Made by a program: the position numbers and the translations under genes. Under the pieces are notes generated by a model. That model was not told where the DNA came from. It made no database searches and worked only from the letters and a program-made list of their open reading frames with translations. A DNA stretch of 64,000 nt. It comes from Bacillus sp. FJAT-49711 (GTDB taxonomy: Bacteria; Bacillota; Bacilli; Bacillales; Bacillaceae_C). Shown piece after piece: positions 27,885 through 36,977 of the stretch; positions within the stretch are counted from its first letter, which is position 1, and every line of letters starts with the position of its first letter. Where the stretch lies: NCBI RefSeq assembly GCF_018343715.1, contig NZ_JAGYPL010000001.1, forward strand, positions 372,001 to 436,000, read 5' to 3'.

Positions 27885-28340
27885 ATGGAAAGAATATCGT
27901 GGAATCAATATTTTATGGCACAAAGCCATCTTCTTTCATATAGAAGTACTTGTACAAGACTTACTGTTGGAGCAACGATTGTAAGGGATAAAAGAATTAT
28001 TGCGGGGGGTTATAATGGCTCTATCGCAGGAGGAGTTCATTGTATTGATGAAGGGTGTTATGTCATTGATAATCACTGTGTAAGGACGATCCATGCTGAG
28101 ATGAATGCCATTTTACAATGTGCGAAATTTGGAGTGCCAACAGAAAATGCTGAAATATATGTTACGCATTTTCCATGCTTGCAATGTTGTAAAGCTATAA
28201 TACAAGCAGGGATAAAGACCGTTTATTATGCTGAAGATTATAAAAATCATCCTCATGCCATCGAATTATTTGAACAATCGGGGATCGCGGTGGAACAGGT
28301 TCCTTTTAATAAAGAAGTGTTTTTAACGTTTGCAGAGTGA
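27885..28340 (+). CDS. comEB: ComEB, dCMP deaminase family protein
   Basis: The 151-residue zinc enzyme converts dCMP to dUMP. The zinc and catalytic residues are in TIHAEMNAIL (HAE) and HFPCLQCCKAI (PCxxC). GYNGSIAGGVHC is the usual dCMP-deaminase loop. In B. subtilis comEB is between comEA and comEC but is not needed for DNA uptake. 325 bases with a repeat relic separate it from comEC, an unusually wide gap for this operon. Confidence 0.93.
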   Translation: MERISWNQYFMAQSHLLSYRSTCTRLTVGATIVRDKRIIAGGYNGSIAGGVHCIDEGCYVIDNHCVRTIHAEMNAILQCAKFGVPTENAEIYVTHFPCLQCCKAIIQAGIKTVYYAEDYKNHPHAIELFEQSGIAVEQVPFNKEVFLTFAE

Positions 28341-28452
28341 TCGTTAATAGGGAGGGGCTGTTTTGCAGCCTCCAACCCTATAGGCTCAATGTGTAAAAAC
28401 AAAGAAGTCCAATAGGTTATTACAAGTATCGTCACTCTTCTAAGTTGGTGTG

Positions 28453-28512
28453 GTTGATTTCCGCTACAGTTGTTTGCATTCCGGACACGTTCTCCTAGAA
28501 CGGAAAATCAAC
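28453..28512. repeat. Short inverted-repeat relic between comEB and comEC
   Basis: The ends gttgatttccg and cggaaaatcaac are inverted copies separated by about 37 bases. The same GTTGATT ends occur in the elements at 46839-46941 and 55424-55709, so this looks like a shortened member of that family. The remaining bases of the gap 28341-28665 hold no convincing ORF. Confidence 0.6.
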
Positions 28513-28665
28513 GGTGTATGAGGAAAGATCTATATGAAAATTATTCATTTCATTCAATAATGAATTGCGAAAATTATTAATAAAACAGGAAGAAGACTTG
28601 AAAATGAAATAAGAAAATCTCTGTTTCGGTGAATGCTGAGAGTCTATAATTAGAAAGGAGTTGCG

Positions 28666-30966
28666 ATGGCGACAGGAAAATGGTTTTATGCTGGAATTGC
28701 AGCAATTTCAGGAGTTATGCTTATCTTGGAGTTTCATTTATTAACACTTATACTTGTTTTAATTGGGGTTATCCGAATCATTTTCGAAAAGCAAGGAAAG
28801 TTGTTATTGTTTTATTTGGCTTCCCTTATTCTATTTATGTGTGTAGCCAGTATGAATGAAAGAAATAACGTGTCAATTTTAGAACATGGAAAAACAAACA
28901 TGTATGTTACCTTCAACGAAGTGCCTCAATTTAACGGAAACAGCTTAAAAGCGATCGTGATTTCCGATCAGGAAAAGCTTCTTTTCTCCTATATAATCCA
29001 AGATGAATCAGAAAAAATAATTTTAGAAAATCATATTAATTCGGGAACTACATGTCTTATCTCAGGTGAATTGATTCAGCCTGAAAGCAACCGCAATGAA
29101 TTTGCATTTAATTATAAACAATATTTGTATAGACAAAATATCCATTGGCTGCTTGTAGCAAATACTCTTGTATGGAATGAATGTTTTGCGGCAAAGCCAT
29201 CTTTTAAGTATTACTTACAAAACCTTCGATCTAAAGGGGTTAAAGCGGTAGAAAACAGTTTCCCAGATCAGTTAATTCCTTATGCAAGCGCGCTTATATT
29301 TGGTGATCGATCATCATTTTCTGAAAATACATATCGATCCTACCAGCAAATTGGAGTCGTTCATTTATTAGCGATATCCGGTCTGCATATCGCAATTTTT
29401 GTAGGAATAATATATGTTGTTTGTCTTCGACTTGGTATTTCCAAAGAAACCATTTATTGGTTCCTCATGATTTTTCTCCCTATTTATACTGTTTTAAGCG
29501 GAGCAAATCCCCCAGTGATTAGGGCCGTGTTAATGTCATTGCTCTTATTATCTTCAAAAAAATGGAGACTTCCTATTACAAGTCTGGATGCATTATCAAT
29601 CAGTTTTATTATTTTTTTGTTTTTTGACCCACTTTTGATCTATCATGCCGGATTTCAACTTTCTTATTGTGTTACTTTTTGTTTAATTGTATCTTCACAA
29701 ACCATTTTTGCGGCAAATCATTCTTACTTAAGAAAAATGATGGACACCTCGACCGTATCTACACTCGCTTCTTTTCCCATTCTCGCTTTCCACTTCTTTG
29801 AATTTTCTTTAATTGGCATTATTGCTAATATTGTTTTTGTCCCTTTTTATACAGCGATCATATTACCTTCAATACTTGGACTATTTGTACTTAAGTTTTT
29901 TAGTGATCAGTTATTTACCTTTTTAGCTGAAATATTGGCATCACTGATCAATTATTCAGAACAATTAGCTAGTCTAGCTAGTACTTTTAAATTTTCTACA
30001 ATCATAACAGGAAAACCTAGTATGGTCAGTATTATTTTTATGATTTTAGGTGCATATCTTTATGTCTTTTTAACTGAAAAAAGAAAGCCGAGAACTATAG
30101 CTGTTCTACCAGTAACTTTCATTTTACTCATTCATATATCCTTGATTCATTATTCACCAAAAGGAGAAGTGGTCTTTATTGATATTGGTCAAGGTGATAG
30201 TACGTTAATTAAATTGCCTTATAATCGTGGAACATATTTAATTGATACGGGTGGCCAGCTTGATTTTCCTGTTCAGGAATGGCAGAAACGCAAGAAACCT
30301 TTTCGAGTAGGGACACATATATTAGTGCCAGTATTAAAAAGTAAAGGAATCAGCAAAGTAAATAAACTGATTCTTACTCATAGTGATGCAGATCATATTG
30401 GTGCCGCAAAAGAATTACTAGATGAAATTTCGATTAATGAACTGATTATTTCTCCTAATTCTTGGCAGAATCCTTTAATGAAAAATATTTTGCGTATTGC
30501 GGAAACATACGGAATCCCTATTCATGAAGAAAAAGCAGGTACGGCATGGGAAAATAAGTCGGGGAAATTCCAATTTATCTTTCCTTTTGATGAACACTAT
30601 GAAGGAAATAATGATTCACTTGTATTATTTGCTGAGTTTGGAGGCTTGACTTGGCTTTTTATGGGTGATGTGGAAAAGGAAGGGGAACTAGAAATCATTC
30701 AGGCATATAGAAGGTTGAATATTAATGTACTAAAAGTCGGACATCATGGCAGTAAAACGTCATCAACATCAGATTTTGTAAAATTTGTTCGTCCAGAATA
30801 TGCAGTTATTTCCGCAGGGGATGATAATCGTTACGGCCACCCTCATAAAGAAGTGCTTGATGTATTTGAAGAAAACAACGTTCAATTATTCAGGACAGAT
30901 AAACAAGGAGCTGTTCATTATGTTTTTACAAAAAGAGGTGGAACCTTTCACACCATTATGCAATAA
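28666..30966 (+). CDS. comEC: Competence channel protein ComEC
   Basis: The 766-residue membrane protein forms the channel for single-stranded DNA entry. Hydrophobic segments at the N-terminus flank a DUF4131/OB-like domain. The Competence domain (LLAISGLHIAIFVG and following segments) spans about residues 225-480. A C-terminal metallo-beta-lactamase domain holds IDIGQGDSTLIK and LTHSDADHIG near residue 570, and VGHHGSKTSS. The ATG has aaaggag before it. Length is close to B. subtilis ComEC (776). Confidence 0.95.
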   Translation: MATGKWFYAGIAAISGVMLILEFHLLTLILVLIGVIRIIFEKQGKLLLFYLASLILFMCVASMNERNNVSILEHGKTNMYVTFNEVPQFNGNSLKAIVISDQEKLLFSYIIQDESEKIILENHINSGTTCLISGELIQPESNRNEFAFNYKQYLYRQNIHWLLVANTLVWNECFAAKPSFKYYLQNLRSKGVKAVENSFPDQLIPYASALIFGDRSSFSENTYRSYQQIGVVHLLAISGLHIAIFVGIIYVVCLRLGISKETIYWFLMIFLPIYTVLSGANPPVIRAVLMSLLLLSSKKWRLPITSLDALSISFIIFLFFDPLLIYHAGFQLSYCVTFCLIVSSQTIFAANHSYLRKMMDTSTVSTLASFPILAFHFFEFSLIGIIANIVFVPFYTAIILPSILGLFVLKFFSDQLFTFLAEILASLINYSEQLASLASTFKFSTIITGKPSMVSIIFMILGAYLYVFLTEKRKPRTIAVLPVTFILLIHISLIHYSPKGEVVFIDIGQGDSTLIKLPYNRGTYLIDTGGQLDFPVQEWQKRKKPFRVGTHILVPVLKSKGISKVNKLILTHSDADHIGAAKELLDEISINELIISPNSWQNPLMKNILRIAETYGIPIHEEKAGTAWENKSGKFQFIFPFDEHYEGNNDSLVLFAEFGGLTWLFMGDVEKEGELEIIQAYRRLNINVLKVGHHGSKTSSTSDFVKFVRPEYAVISAGDDNRYGHPHKEVLDVFEENNVQLFRTDKQGAVHYVFTKRGGTFHTIMQ

Positions 30967-31110
30967 GATAAAACATATAAGTCTTGATTGAAATAAGTAA
31001 AGCGTCAATTCTTATTGTTGCAATTGAGTAATAATAAAGGCATAAAAATCTGCAAACAAAAAAGAAGTTTGTTTAACAAACTTCCTTTTGCGAGGTGTAA
31101 GCCTTAATAA

Positions 31111-31245
31111 TTATTTTCCAAGAAGTTCAATAACTGTACCAATCACAAAGATGGCTGTAAAGAAAACAAAAGAAACTACAAAACCAACGCCTGAATCTAT
31201 TGCATCATTTCGTTTTGATTGAGCATTTTGTTCAAATTCATTCAC
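31111..31245 (-). CDS. yqzM: Small membrane protein YqzM
   Basis: The 44-residue product starts VNEFEQNAQSKRNDAID and has one membrane segment (GVGFVVSFVFFTAIFVIGTV). It matches the YqzM family found between comEC and holA in Bacilli; its function is unknown. The GTG at 31245 is chosen because AGGAGGGG lies 5 bases before it on its strand. The longer frame to 31332 is probably not translated. Confidence 0.85.
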   Translation of the reverse strand: MNEFEQNAQSKRNDAIDSGVGFVVSFVFFTAIFVIGTVIELLGK

Positions 31246-31474
31246 GACTACCCCTCCTATTTCCACTATAGTATAGACGAAGATTAAAAAAAAATCCACA
31301 ATTCCATTACCACTGCTGACAAGAGTTGACACCCATACTTTTTACGAAGAAGGCTACAATACAAATACAAGTTTCTCTTTCGAAACTTCTGCTTAGAAAC
31401 TCCGGAGATAATAAAATTATATCCGCTTCGATTTAAGTATCCTAGGCCTTATTTTGAAGCGTTCATCATAGATC

Positions 31475-31508
31475 GGGGGCAACTTCACAATTTGGTGGAT
31501 TGTCCCCT
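31475..31508 (+). other. Hairpin upstream of holA
   Basis: ggggcaa pairs with ttg(t)cccc with one bulged T, around a 19-base loop that itself can form cca/tgg pairs. It lies just before the candidate holA promoter. Its role is unknown. Confidence 0.5.
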
Positions 31509-31515
31509 TTGCCTC

Positions 31516-31544
31516 TTGTCAAATGAGCTTAGCTCTCATACGAT
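31516..31544 (+). promoter_or_regulatory. Candidate sigma-A promoter for holA
   Basis: TTGTCA (31516-31521) and TACGAT (31539-31544) are spaced 17 bases, 35 bases before the holA ATG. Five of six and four of six bases match consensus. Confidence 0.45.
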
Positions 31545-31578
31545 ATAAGTAAGATCTAAAATAAGGCAGGGCAAAGAC

Positions 31579-32601
31579 ATGAAACTTTGGGAAAAGATAG
31601 AAAAAAAACAGTTTTCACCACTTTATTTATTATATGGAACAGAGAGCTTTTTAATCAATGAGACGAAACAGAAATTAATGACAAATGTGTTAACAGATGA
31701 AGAAATGGATTTTAATTTATCCATTTATGATATGGAAGAAACAACTGTAGAAGAGGCACTTGAAGATGCTGAAACGTTTCCTTTTTTTGGAGATAAAAAG
31801 ATCGTTTTTTTAAATAATCCAATATTTTTAACTTCTGAAAAATCAAAGGATAAAGTGGAACATAATATTAAGAAGCTTGAATCTTATATCGAATCACCTG
31901 CACCATACTCAATATTAGTTTTAGCAGGTAATTATGAAAAATTAGATGAACGAAAAAAAATAACAAAATTACTCAAAAAAAATGCAGAAATCATTGAGGC
32001 GAAAAAGTTATCTGAGCGAGAATTACATAATTGGATTTCAGAGCAAATAGAAAAAAAAGGGCAGCAAATAAACGAAAATGCGATTAATTTATTATTAGCA
32101 TTAGTTGGCCCTGATTTAATGAATCTCCATTCCGAATTAGAGAAACTGTCTTTGTATGTGAAGGATTCAAAAGTCATTACGGATGATATTGTTGAAAAGC
32201 TCACATCGAGATCTTTGGAACAGAATATATTTGATTTAGTTGATAAGGTAGTACAAAGAAAGATGGATGAAGTTTTTAGGATTTATTATGACTTAAGGAA
32301 GCAAAATGAAGAACCGATAAAAATATTGGCGCTATTGGCAAGTCAATTCCGTTTAATTTATCAAGTGAAGGAACTAATGAAGCGGGGATATGGACAGCAG
32401 CAAATTGCGGGTACACTAAAAACTCATCCTTTTCGAGTCAAGCTAGCATCAGGACAAGCGCGTTCTTTTAATGATAAAGAACTGGGAGAAATTATTCATT
32501 TTCTTGCTCAAACAGATGAACAGTTAAAAACTGGTGGATCGGGTCGAGAGGTATCACTGGAATTATTTCTCTTTAAATTAGGAAGCTTGAAAATATCGTA
32601 A
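31579..32601 (+). CDS. holA: DNA polymerase III delta subunit
   Basis: The 340-residue clamp-loader subunit opens the beta clamp. The N-terminal part has PLYLLYGTESFLINETKQKL, typical of HolA/YqeN, and the C-terminal part has FDLVDKVVQRKMDEVFRIYY and LASQFRLIYQVKELMKRG. The ATG at 31579 follows an agg-rich site (ggcagggc). No other operon partner is close; a hairpin terminator is found 140 bases downstream. Confidence 0.93.
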   Translation: MKLWEKIEKKQFSPLYLLYGTESFLINETKQKLMTNVLTDEEMDFNLSIYDMEETTVEEALEDAETFPFFGDKKIVFLNNPIFLTSEKSKDKVEHNIKKLESYIESPAPYSILVLAGNYEKLDERKKITKLLKKNAEIIEAKKLSERELHNWISEQIEKKGQQINENAINLLLALVGPDLMNLHSELEKLSLYVKDSKVITDDIVEKLTSRSLEQNIFDLVDKVVQRKMDEVFRIYYDLRKQNEEPIKILALLASQFRLIYQVKELMKRGYGQQQIAGTLKTHPFRVKLASGQARSFNDKELGEIIHFLAQTDEQLKTGGSGREVSLELFLFKLGSLKIS

Positions 32602-32669
32602 AAAACGTCGCTTATTTAATTAAGGGTAAAAATGGCCCTCCAATATAAAAGTCAATTTTAAATACAGTT

Positions 32670-32781
32670 GTTGATTTGCATTCTTGGTGCTGCGCTTTCC
32701 GCTTATTTAACTTGTAATAAATTTCATATCCAAAGAACAAAGGTATAATACCTCATTTTTAGAGGGAATTATACCTTTTTT
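32670..32781. repeat. Composite repeat copy 1 (GTTGATT end plus AAAGGTATAAT hairpin)
   Basis: The left part, from gttgatttgc to gctttccgctta, is a diverged copy of the sequence at 59311-59355 in reverse. The right part is a terminator hairpin with aaaggtataat and attataccttttt arms (32739-32781). The same two parts, in the same relative order, make up 59241-59355. Confidence 0.6.
32739..32781 (+). terminator. Terminator downstream of holA
   Basis: aaaggtataatacctc pairs with gagggaattatacctttt with a small internal irregularity, and T6 follows. It is the only strong terminator after holA. Confidence 0.8.
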
Positions 32782-32850
32782 CTTAAGTCTTTAAGTCTAT
32801 TACTTTTCAATAGAAGCAGTTACAAACTTGACTTAGGTTCCTTAGAAAGA

Positions 32851-32899
32851 AAAACGGACCACTATATCCTAAAGGTGGATATTATGGTCCGTTTTAACT
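32851..32899. terminator. Terminator of rpsT
   Basis: aaaacggaccactatatcc pairs with ggatattatggtccgtttt around taaaggt. It lies 10 bases beyond the rpsT stop and can work on both strands. Its inner core resembles that of the terminator at 55329-55382. Confidence 0.88.
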
Positions 32900-32908
32900 T
32901 TAGCTTTA

Positions 32909-33169
32909 TTAAGCCATTTTACTTAATTTTTTTGCTAGACGAGCTTTTTGACGGTTAGCTGTGTTTTTATGGATCAAGCCTTTTGTAGCAGCTTTATCAA
33001 GGTGCTTTACGGCATTCTTAAAAAGATCTTTTGCAGTATCTTCATTTAAATCAACAGCTGATTCAAATTTCTTAACAGCAGTACGCATTGCAGATTTAGT
33101 AGCAGAGTTTTGAGCGTTTTTAGCTTCATTAATATTTACTCGTTTAATTGCAGATTTAATGTTCGGCAT
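32909..33169 (-). CDS. rpsT: 30S ribosomal protein S20
   Basis: The 86-residue basic protein reads [17 protein letters not shown] and ends with the usual helices ([20 protein letters not shown]). S20 binds 16S rRNA early in 30S assembly. ATG 33169 follows GGAGG by 8 bases on its strand; an in-frame GTG nine bases further upstream would be inside that site. It is a single-gene unit, divergent from gpr, as in B. subtilis. Confidence 0.97.
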   Translation of the reverse strand: MPNIKSAIKRVNINEAKNAQNSATKSAMRTAVKKFESAVDLNEDTAKDLFKNAVKHLDKAATKGLIHKNTANRQKARLAKKLSKMA

Positions 33170-33191
33170 TCCATTCACCTCCTGACAATGA

Positions 33192-33229
33192 TCGAGGTTC
33201 TATGTCACTCGACTTTCACTAATATACCA
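33192..33229 (-). promoter_or_regulatory. Candidate rpsT promoter (extended -10) and leader hairpin
   Basis: On the minus strand TGGTATATT (33229-33221) is an extended -10 with a poor -35. Downstream in the leader, tcgag (33192-33196) and ctcga (33208-33212) form a short hairpin before the ribosome site. The -10 is moderate evidence; the hairpin is weak. Confidence 0.4.
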
Positions 33230-33357
33230 TTATTCATTAACAATAAGAACAAGAGATATTTTATCAAACGAATAATAGGATTGCAATACTTCTGAATGAA
33301 AAATGGTATGAAAGGAAAGGATGGGAAGTAAAGTTCCCTTTTTAGGAGGTTAGTTTG

Positions 33358-34485
33358 ATGAAGAATGATGAACTTGATTTAAGCCGTTATGCCGTAAGAA
33401 CAGACTTGGCAAAAGAAGCATTCGAAATGGCTTTAGCTCAGTTGATAGGTAATAAGAAAAATAAGGTAGAACAGAAAGAAATAAATGGAGTAGTCATAAA
33501 AGAAAAGATGGATGGGGATATAAAAATATCTTTAGCTACCATTACCCCTGAGGGAGCAGAGAAATTAGGAAAAAAGGCAGGTCATTACTTAACTCTTGAA
33601 GTTCAAGGAATCAGGTCGCAAGATTCTGTTTTGCAGCAGCAAGTAGAAGAAACATTTGCTAAGGAATTCAGTGGATTTTTAGATATGTTGAATATCCCGA
33701 AAACGGCAAGTTGTCTAGTGGTTGGTCTCGGAAATTGGAATGTTACTCCAGATGCATTGGGACCACAAGTTTGTGAACATCTTGTCATTACGAGGCATTT
33801 ATTTCAACTAGAATCGCATGAAGTTGAAAAAGGCTACAGACCAGTAAGCGCTATTGCCCCAGGGGTAATGGGACTGACAGGAATTGAAACAAGTGACATT
33901 ATTTTCGGCGTTAGTGAAAAATCAAAACCTGATTTTATTATTGCGATTGATGCCTTGGCATCCCGTTCAATAGAAAGGGTTAATGCCACTATTCAAATAT
34001 CAGATACAGGCATCCATCCTGGATCGGGAGTGGGTAATAAACGTAAGGAATTAAGCAAAGAAACATTGGGAGTCCCTGTTATTTCTATTGGGGTGCCGAC
34101 AGTCGTAGATGCTGTAACAATTACAAGCGATACTATTGATTTTTTGCTTAAACATTTTGGCAAAGAAATAAAGGAATCGGCTAGACCATCAAGATCACTT
34201 GCTCCAGCAGGATTGACATTTGGTGAAAAAAGAAAACTAAGCGACGAAGATTTACCGGAAGAAAACCAGAGAAAAACATTTTTAGGAATGGTAGGAACAC
34301 TTGAAGAAGAAGAAAAACGAAGGCTGATCCACGAGGTATTGGCCCCGCTAGGACATAATTTAATGGTGACACCTAAAGAAGTAGATGTATTCATTGAAGA
34401 TATGGCAAATTTGATTGCTTCAGGTTTGAACGCGGCGCTTCATACAGCTGTTGATCAAACAGATGCAGGCTTTAAAACGAGATAA
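33358..34485 (+). CDS. gpr: Germination protease GPR
   Basis: The 375-residue aspartic-type protease degrades small acid-soluble spore proteins at germination. It is made as a zymogen in the forespore; the N-terminal pro-part [14 protein letters not shown] is cut during sporulation in the family. Conserved blocks include [32 protein letters not shown] and [13 protein letters not shown] 33358 follows aggagg by 8 bases. In B. subtilis spoIIP comes next, but here yqxA follows directly. Confidence 0.95.
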   Translation: MKNDELDLSRYAVRTDLAKEAFEMALAQLIGNKKNKVEQKEINGVVIKEKMDGDIKISLATITPEGAEKLGKKAGHYLTLEVQGIRSQDSVLQQQVEETFAKEFSGFLDMLNIPKTASCLVVGLGNWNVTPDALGPQVCEHLVITRHLFQLESHEVEKGYRPVSAIAPGVMGLTGIETSDIIFGVSEKSKPDFIIAIDALASRSIERVNATIQISDTGIHPGSGVGNKRKELSKETLGVPVISIGVPTVVDAVTITSDTIDFLLKHFGKEIKESARPSRSLAPAGLTFGEKRKLSDEDLPEENQRKTFLGMVGTLEEEEKRRLIHEVLAPLGHNLMVTPKEVDVFIEDMANLIASGLNAALHTAVDQTDAGFKTR

Positions 34486-34552
34486 AAAAGGTTCTATCAT
34501 ATGTTTAATGGACATATCATTTAATAGAAGGAATGATAGAGGAGGTGCTGGA

Positions 34553-34891
34553 ATGATGAAAAACTTTATATTTAAATGCTTTCTACTAGTGTGCGTCCTA
34601 TTAGTAGGTGTTCTGATCGGCATGAACAAAGCAAATGAAGGAATGCTTAATATGAAAGGCTACTCAGATAACTCATTCCAGACCCCGGTTACAGTCCAGC
34701 AAAATGATGATGGCGAAGTAGAGTCAACTTTTATGGGCAAGGATCTTCCAACTTTTAATTTTGAGGACAGAAAAGAAAAATTAGAAGAAGCAAAAGCCTA
34801 TAATTTTTTTTCGGAAACGGGAAAATTTCTAGCCGACATTGTTACAAGTACTACACAAAAGATTTTTGAGTTTTTTTCTAGTTTATTATAA
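34553..34891 (+). CDS. yqxA: DUF3679 protein YqxA
   Basis: The 112-residue protein has one N-terminal membrane segment (FIFKCFLLVCVLLVGVLIGM, about residues 4-23), then a polar extracytoplasmic part with LNMKGYSDNS and FSETGKFLADIV. It matches YqxA, which in B. subtilis lies between spoIIP and lepA. Its function is unknown. ATG 34553 follows ggagg by 7 bases. A stem (34493-34500 with 34533-34540) ends just before this site. Confidence 0.8.
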   Translation: MMKNFIFKCFLLVCVLLVGVLIGMNKANEGMLNMKGYSDNSFQTPVTVQQNDDGEVESTFMGKDLPTFNFEDRKEKLEEAKAYNFFSETGKFLADIVTSTTQKIFEFFSSLL

Positions 34892-34952
34892 TGCTCTGTT
34901 CTACACATAGTTGCTTGAAGTGAAGTTCAACTTCAGAAATTGATTATTAGGA

Positions 34953-34992
34953 GAAAGGCTACTTTCCATTATAAGTGGCCTTTCTTATTTTC
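34953..34992 (+). terminator. Terminator after yqxA
   Basis: gaaaggctact pairs with agtggcctttc (one G-U) around a ten-base loop, followed by TTATTTT. Confidence 0.8.
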
Positions 34993-35065
34993 CATTTGCT
35001 CATTGAATGTACTGCTGTTATAATTTACGCTAGCATACTTGCGTCGATTAACAGGAGTGAACACG

Positions 35066-36895
35066 ATGAACTTAGAGGAAAGAAAAAAAAGACAAGAGAA
35101 AATCCGCAACTTTTCAATTATAGCCCATATCGACCATGGTAAATCTACCTTGGCCGACCGTATTCTTGAACAAACGAAAGCACTCACATCCCGGGAAATG
35201 AAAAATCAATTGCTAGATTCCATGGATTTAGAGAGAGAGCGGGGCATTACGATAAAATTAAATGCAGTTCAATTAAAATACAGTGCGAAAGATGGAGAAG
35301 ATTATACATTTCATCTTATCGATACACCAGGTCATGTCGACTTCACATATGAAGTTTCAAGAAGTCTTGCAGCATGCGAAGGGGCTATTTTAGTTGTTGA
35401 TGCAGCACAAGGAATTGAGGCGCAAACCTTGGCCAATGTATACTTGGCGTTGGATAATAACCTTGAAATTCTACCTGTTATCAATAAAATTGATCTACCT
35501 GCGGCTGATCCGGAAAGAGTAAGGCGAGAAATTGAAGATGTAATAGGACTTGATGCTTCTGAGGCAGTTTTAGCCTCCGCAAAGGCAGGAATAGGAATAG
35601 AAGATATACTTGAACAGATTGTTGAAAAGGTTCCTGCACCTGCCGGCGATCCTGAAGGACCATTAAAGGCACTGATTTTTGATTCATTATATGATGCTTA
35701 TCGCGGCGTCATTGCCTCTATACGTGTAATGGAAGGAACGGTTAAAGCTGGCGATAAGATTCGGATGATGGCGACCGGCAAAGAGTTTGAAGTAAATGAA
35801 GTTGGCGTTCATGCCCCGAAGCCGGTGTTAGTGGATGAGCTTACAGTTGGAGATGTTGGCTTTTTAACAGCCTCTATTAAAAATGTAGGGGACACTCGTG
35901 TTGGGGATACAATCACAAGCGTAAAAAATCCTGCTTCAGAACCGCTGCCAGGTTATCGGAAATTAAATCCAATGGTGTTTTGCGGTCTTTACCCAATCGA
36001 CTCCGCCAAGTTCAATGATCTTAGAGAGGCATTAGAAAAATTAGAGTTGAATGATTCCGCGCTCCAGTTTGAACCTGAATCTTCACAAGCACTTGGATTT
36101 GGATTTCGCTGTGGATTTTTAGGACTGCTTCATATGGAAATCATTCAAGAACGGATTGAAAGAGAATTTAATATTGATTTAATTACAACTGCACCAAGTG
36201 TTATTTATACAGTGTATATGACAGATGGAACGGAATTGAAAATTGATAATCCGTCCAATATGCCGGATCCTCAAAAAATTGATCATGTAGAAGAGCCTTA
36301 CGTAAAAGCTTCCATGATGGTTCCAAATGATTACGTTGGAGCGGTTATGGAATTATCACAACAGAAGCGCGGGCATTTTGTCGATATGCAATACTTGGAT
36401 GACATTAGGGTAAATGTCGTTTATGAAATACCTCTCTCAGAAATCGTCTATGACTTTTTTGATCAGTTAAAATCTAATACTAAAGGTTACGCCTCATTTG
36501 ATTATGAAATGATTGGCTATCAACCTTCAAAATTGGTGAAGATGGATATTTTATTAAATAGTGAAAAGGTAGACGCCTTAAGTTTTATCGTCCACCGCGA
36601 TTTTGCTTACGATCGAGGGAAAGTAATTGTAGAAAAATTGAAGGAACTTATCCCGAGGCAACAATTTGAAGTTCCCATACAAGCGGCTATAGGCCAAAAA
36701 ATTGTTGCTCGTTCAACGATAAAATCGATGGGTAAAAACGTTTTAGCCAAATGTTATGGCGGAGACATCTCCAGAAAACGTAAATTATTGGAAAAACAGA
36801 AAGAAGGAAAGAAACGGATGAAACAAGTTGGTTCCGTTGAAGTTCCTCAAGAAGCATTCATGGCCGTACTTAAAAGAGATGAACAAGGGAAATAA
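35066..36895 (+). CDS. lepA: Elongation factor 4 (LepA)
   Basis: The 609-residue translational GTPase acts on stalled or assembling ribosomes. G1 is [10 protein letters not shown] near residue 20, the switch is RERGITIK, G3 DTPGHVDF and G4 NKIDLP. The EF-G-like domains and the special C-terminal domain ([20 protein letters not shown]) are whole. ATG 35066 follows aggag by 8 bases; the upstream in-frame ATG at 35039 lacks a site. Confidence 0.97.
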   Translation: MNLEERKKRQEKIRNFSIIAHIDHGKSTLADRILEQTKALTSREMKNQLLDSMDLERERGITIKLNAVQLKYSAKDGEDYTFHLIDTPGHVDFTYEVSRSLAACEGAILVVDAAQGIEAQTLANVYLALDNNLEILPVINKIDLPAADPERVRREIEDVIGLDASEAVLASAKAGIGIEDILEQIVEKVPAPAGDPEGPLKALIFDSLYDAYRGVIASIRVMEGTVKAGDKIRMMATGKEFEVNEVGVHAPKPVLVDELTVGDVGFLTASIKNVGDTRVGDTITSVKNPASEPLPGYRKLNPMVFCGLYPIDSAKFNDLREALEKLELNDSALQFEPESSQALGFGFRCGFLGLLHMEIIQERIEREFNIDLITTAPSVIYTVYMTDGTELKIDNPSNMPDPQKIDHVEEPYVKASMMVPNDYVGAVMELSQQKRGHFVDMQYLDDIRVNVVYEIPLSEIVYDFFDQLKSNTKGYASFDYEMIGYQPSKLVKMDILLNSEKVDALSFIVHRDFAYDRGKVIVEKLKELIPRQQFEVPIQAAIGQKIVARSTIKSMGKNVLAKCYGGDISRKRKLLEKQKEGKKRMKQVGSVEVPQEAFMAVLKRDEQGK

Positions 36896-36923
36896 ATAAT
36901 AAATGATGATGGGGAGGGAGAGC

Positions 36924-36977
36924 ATGGAACGATTCATGTTGCACTTCCCTTTCATTTTTAAAGAGGGTAAAAAATGA
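36924..36977 (+). CDS. Putative 17-residue leader ORF coupled to hemW
   Basis: ATG 36924 has a strong ggggaggg site (36911-36918) 5 bases before it. The peptide would be MERFMLHFPFIFKEGKK. Its TGA stop (36975-36977) overlaps the hemW ATG (36974) as ATGA, the classic form of translational coupling. No homologue is known to me; it may be chance. Confidence 0.35.
   Translation: MERFMLHFPFIFKEGKK

Noticed and set aside
31326-31360. TTGACA with TACAAT as a promoter before holA
   Set aside because: The spacing is 23 bases, too long for a sigma-A promoter.
33993-34394. 133-residue antisense ORF within gpr
   Set aside because: It lies fully inside a conserved gene and has the serine-rich look of an antisense shadow frame.
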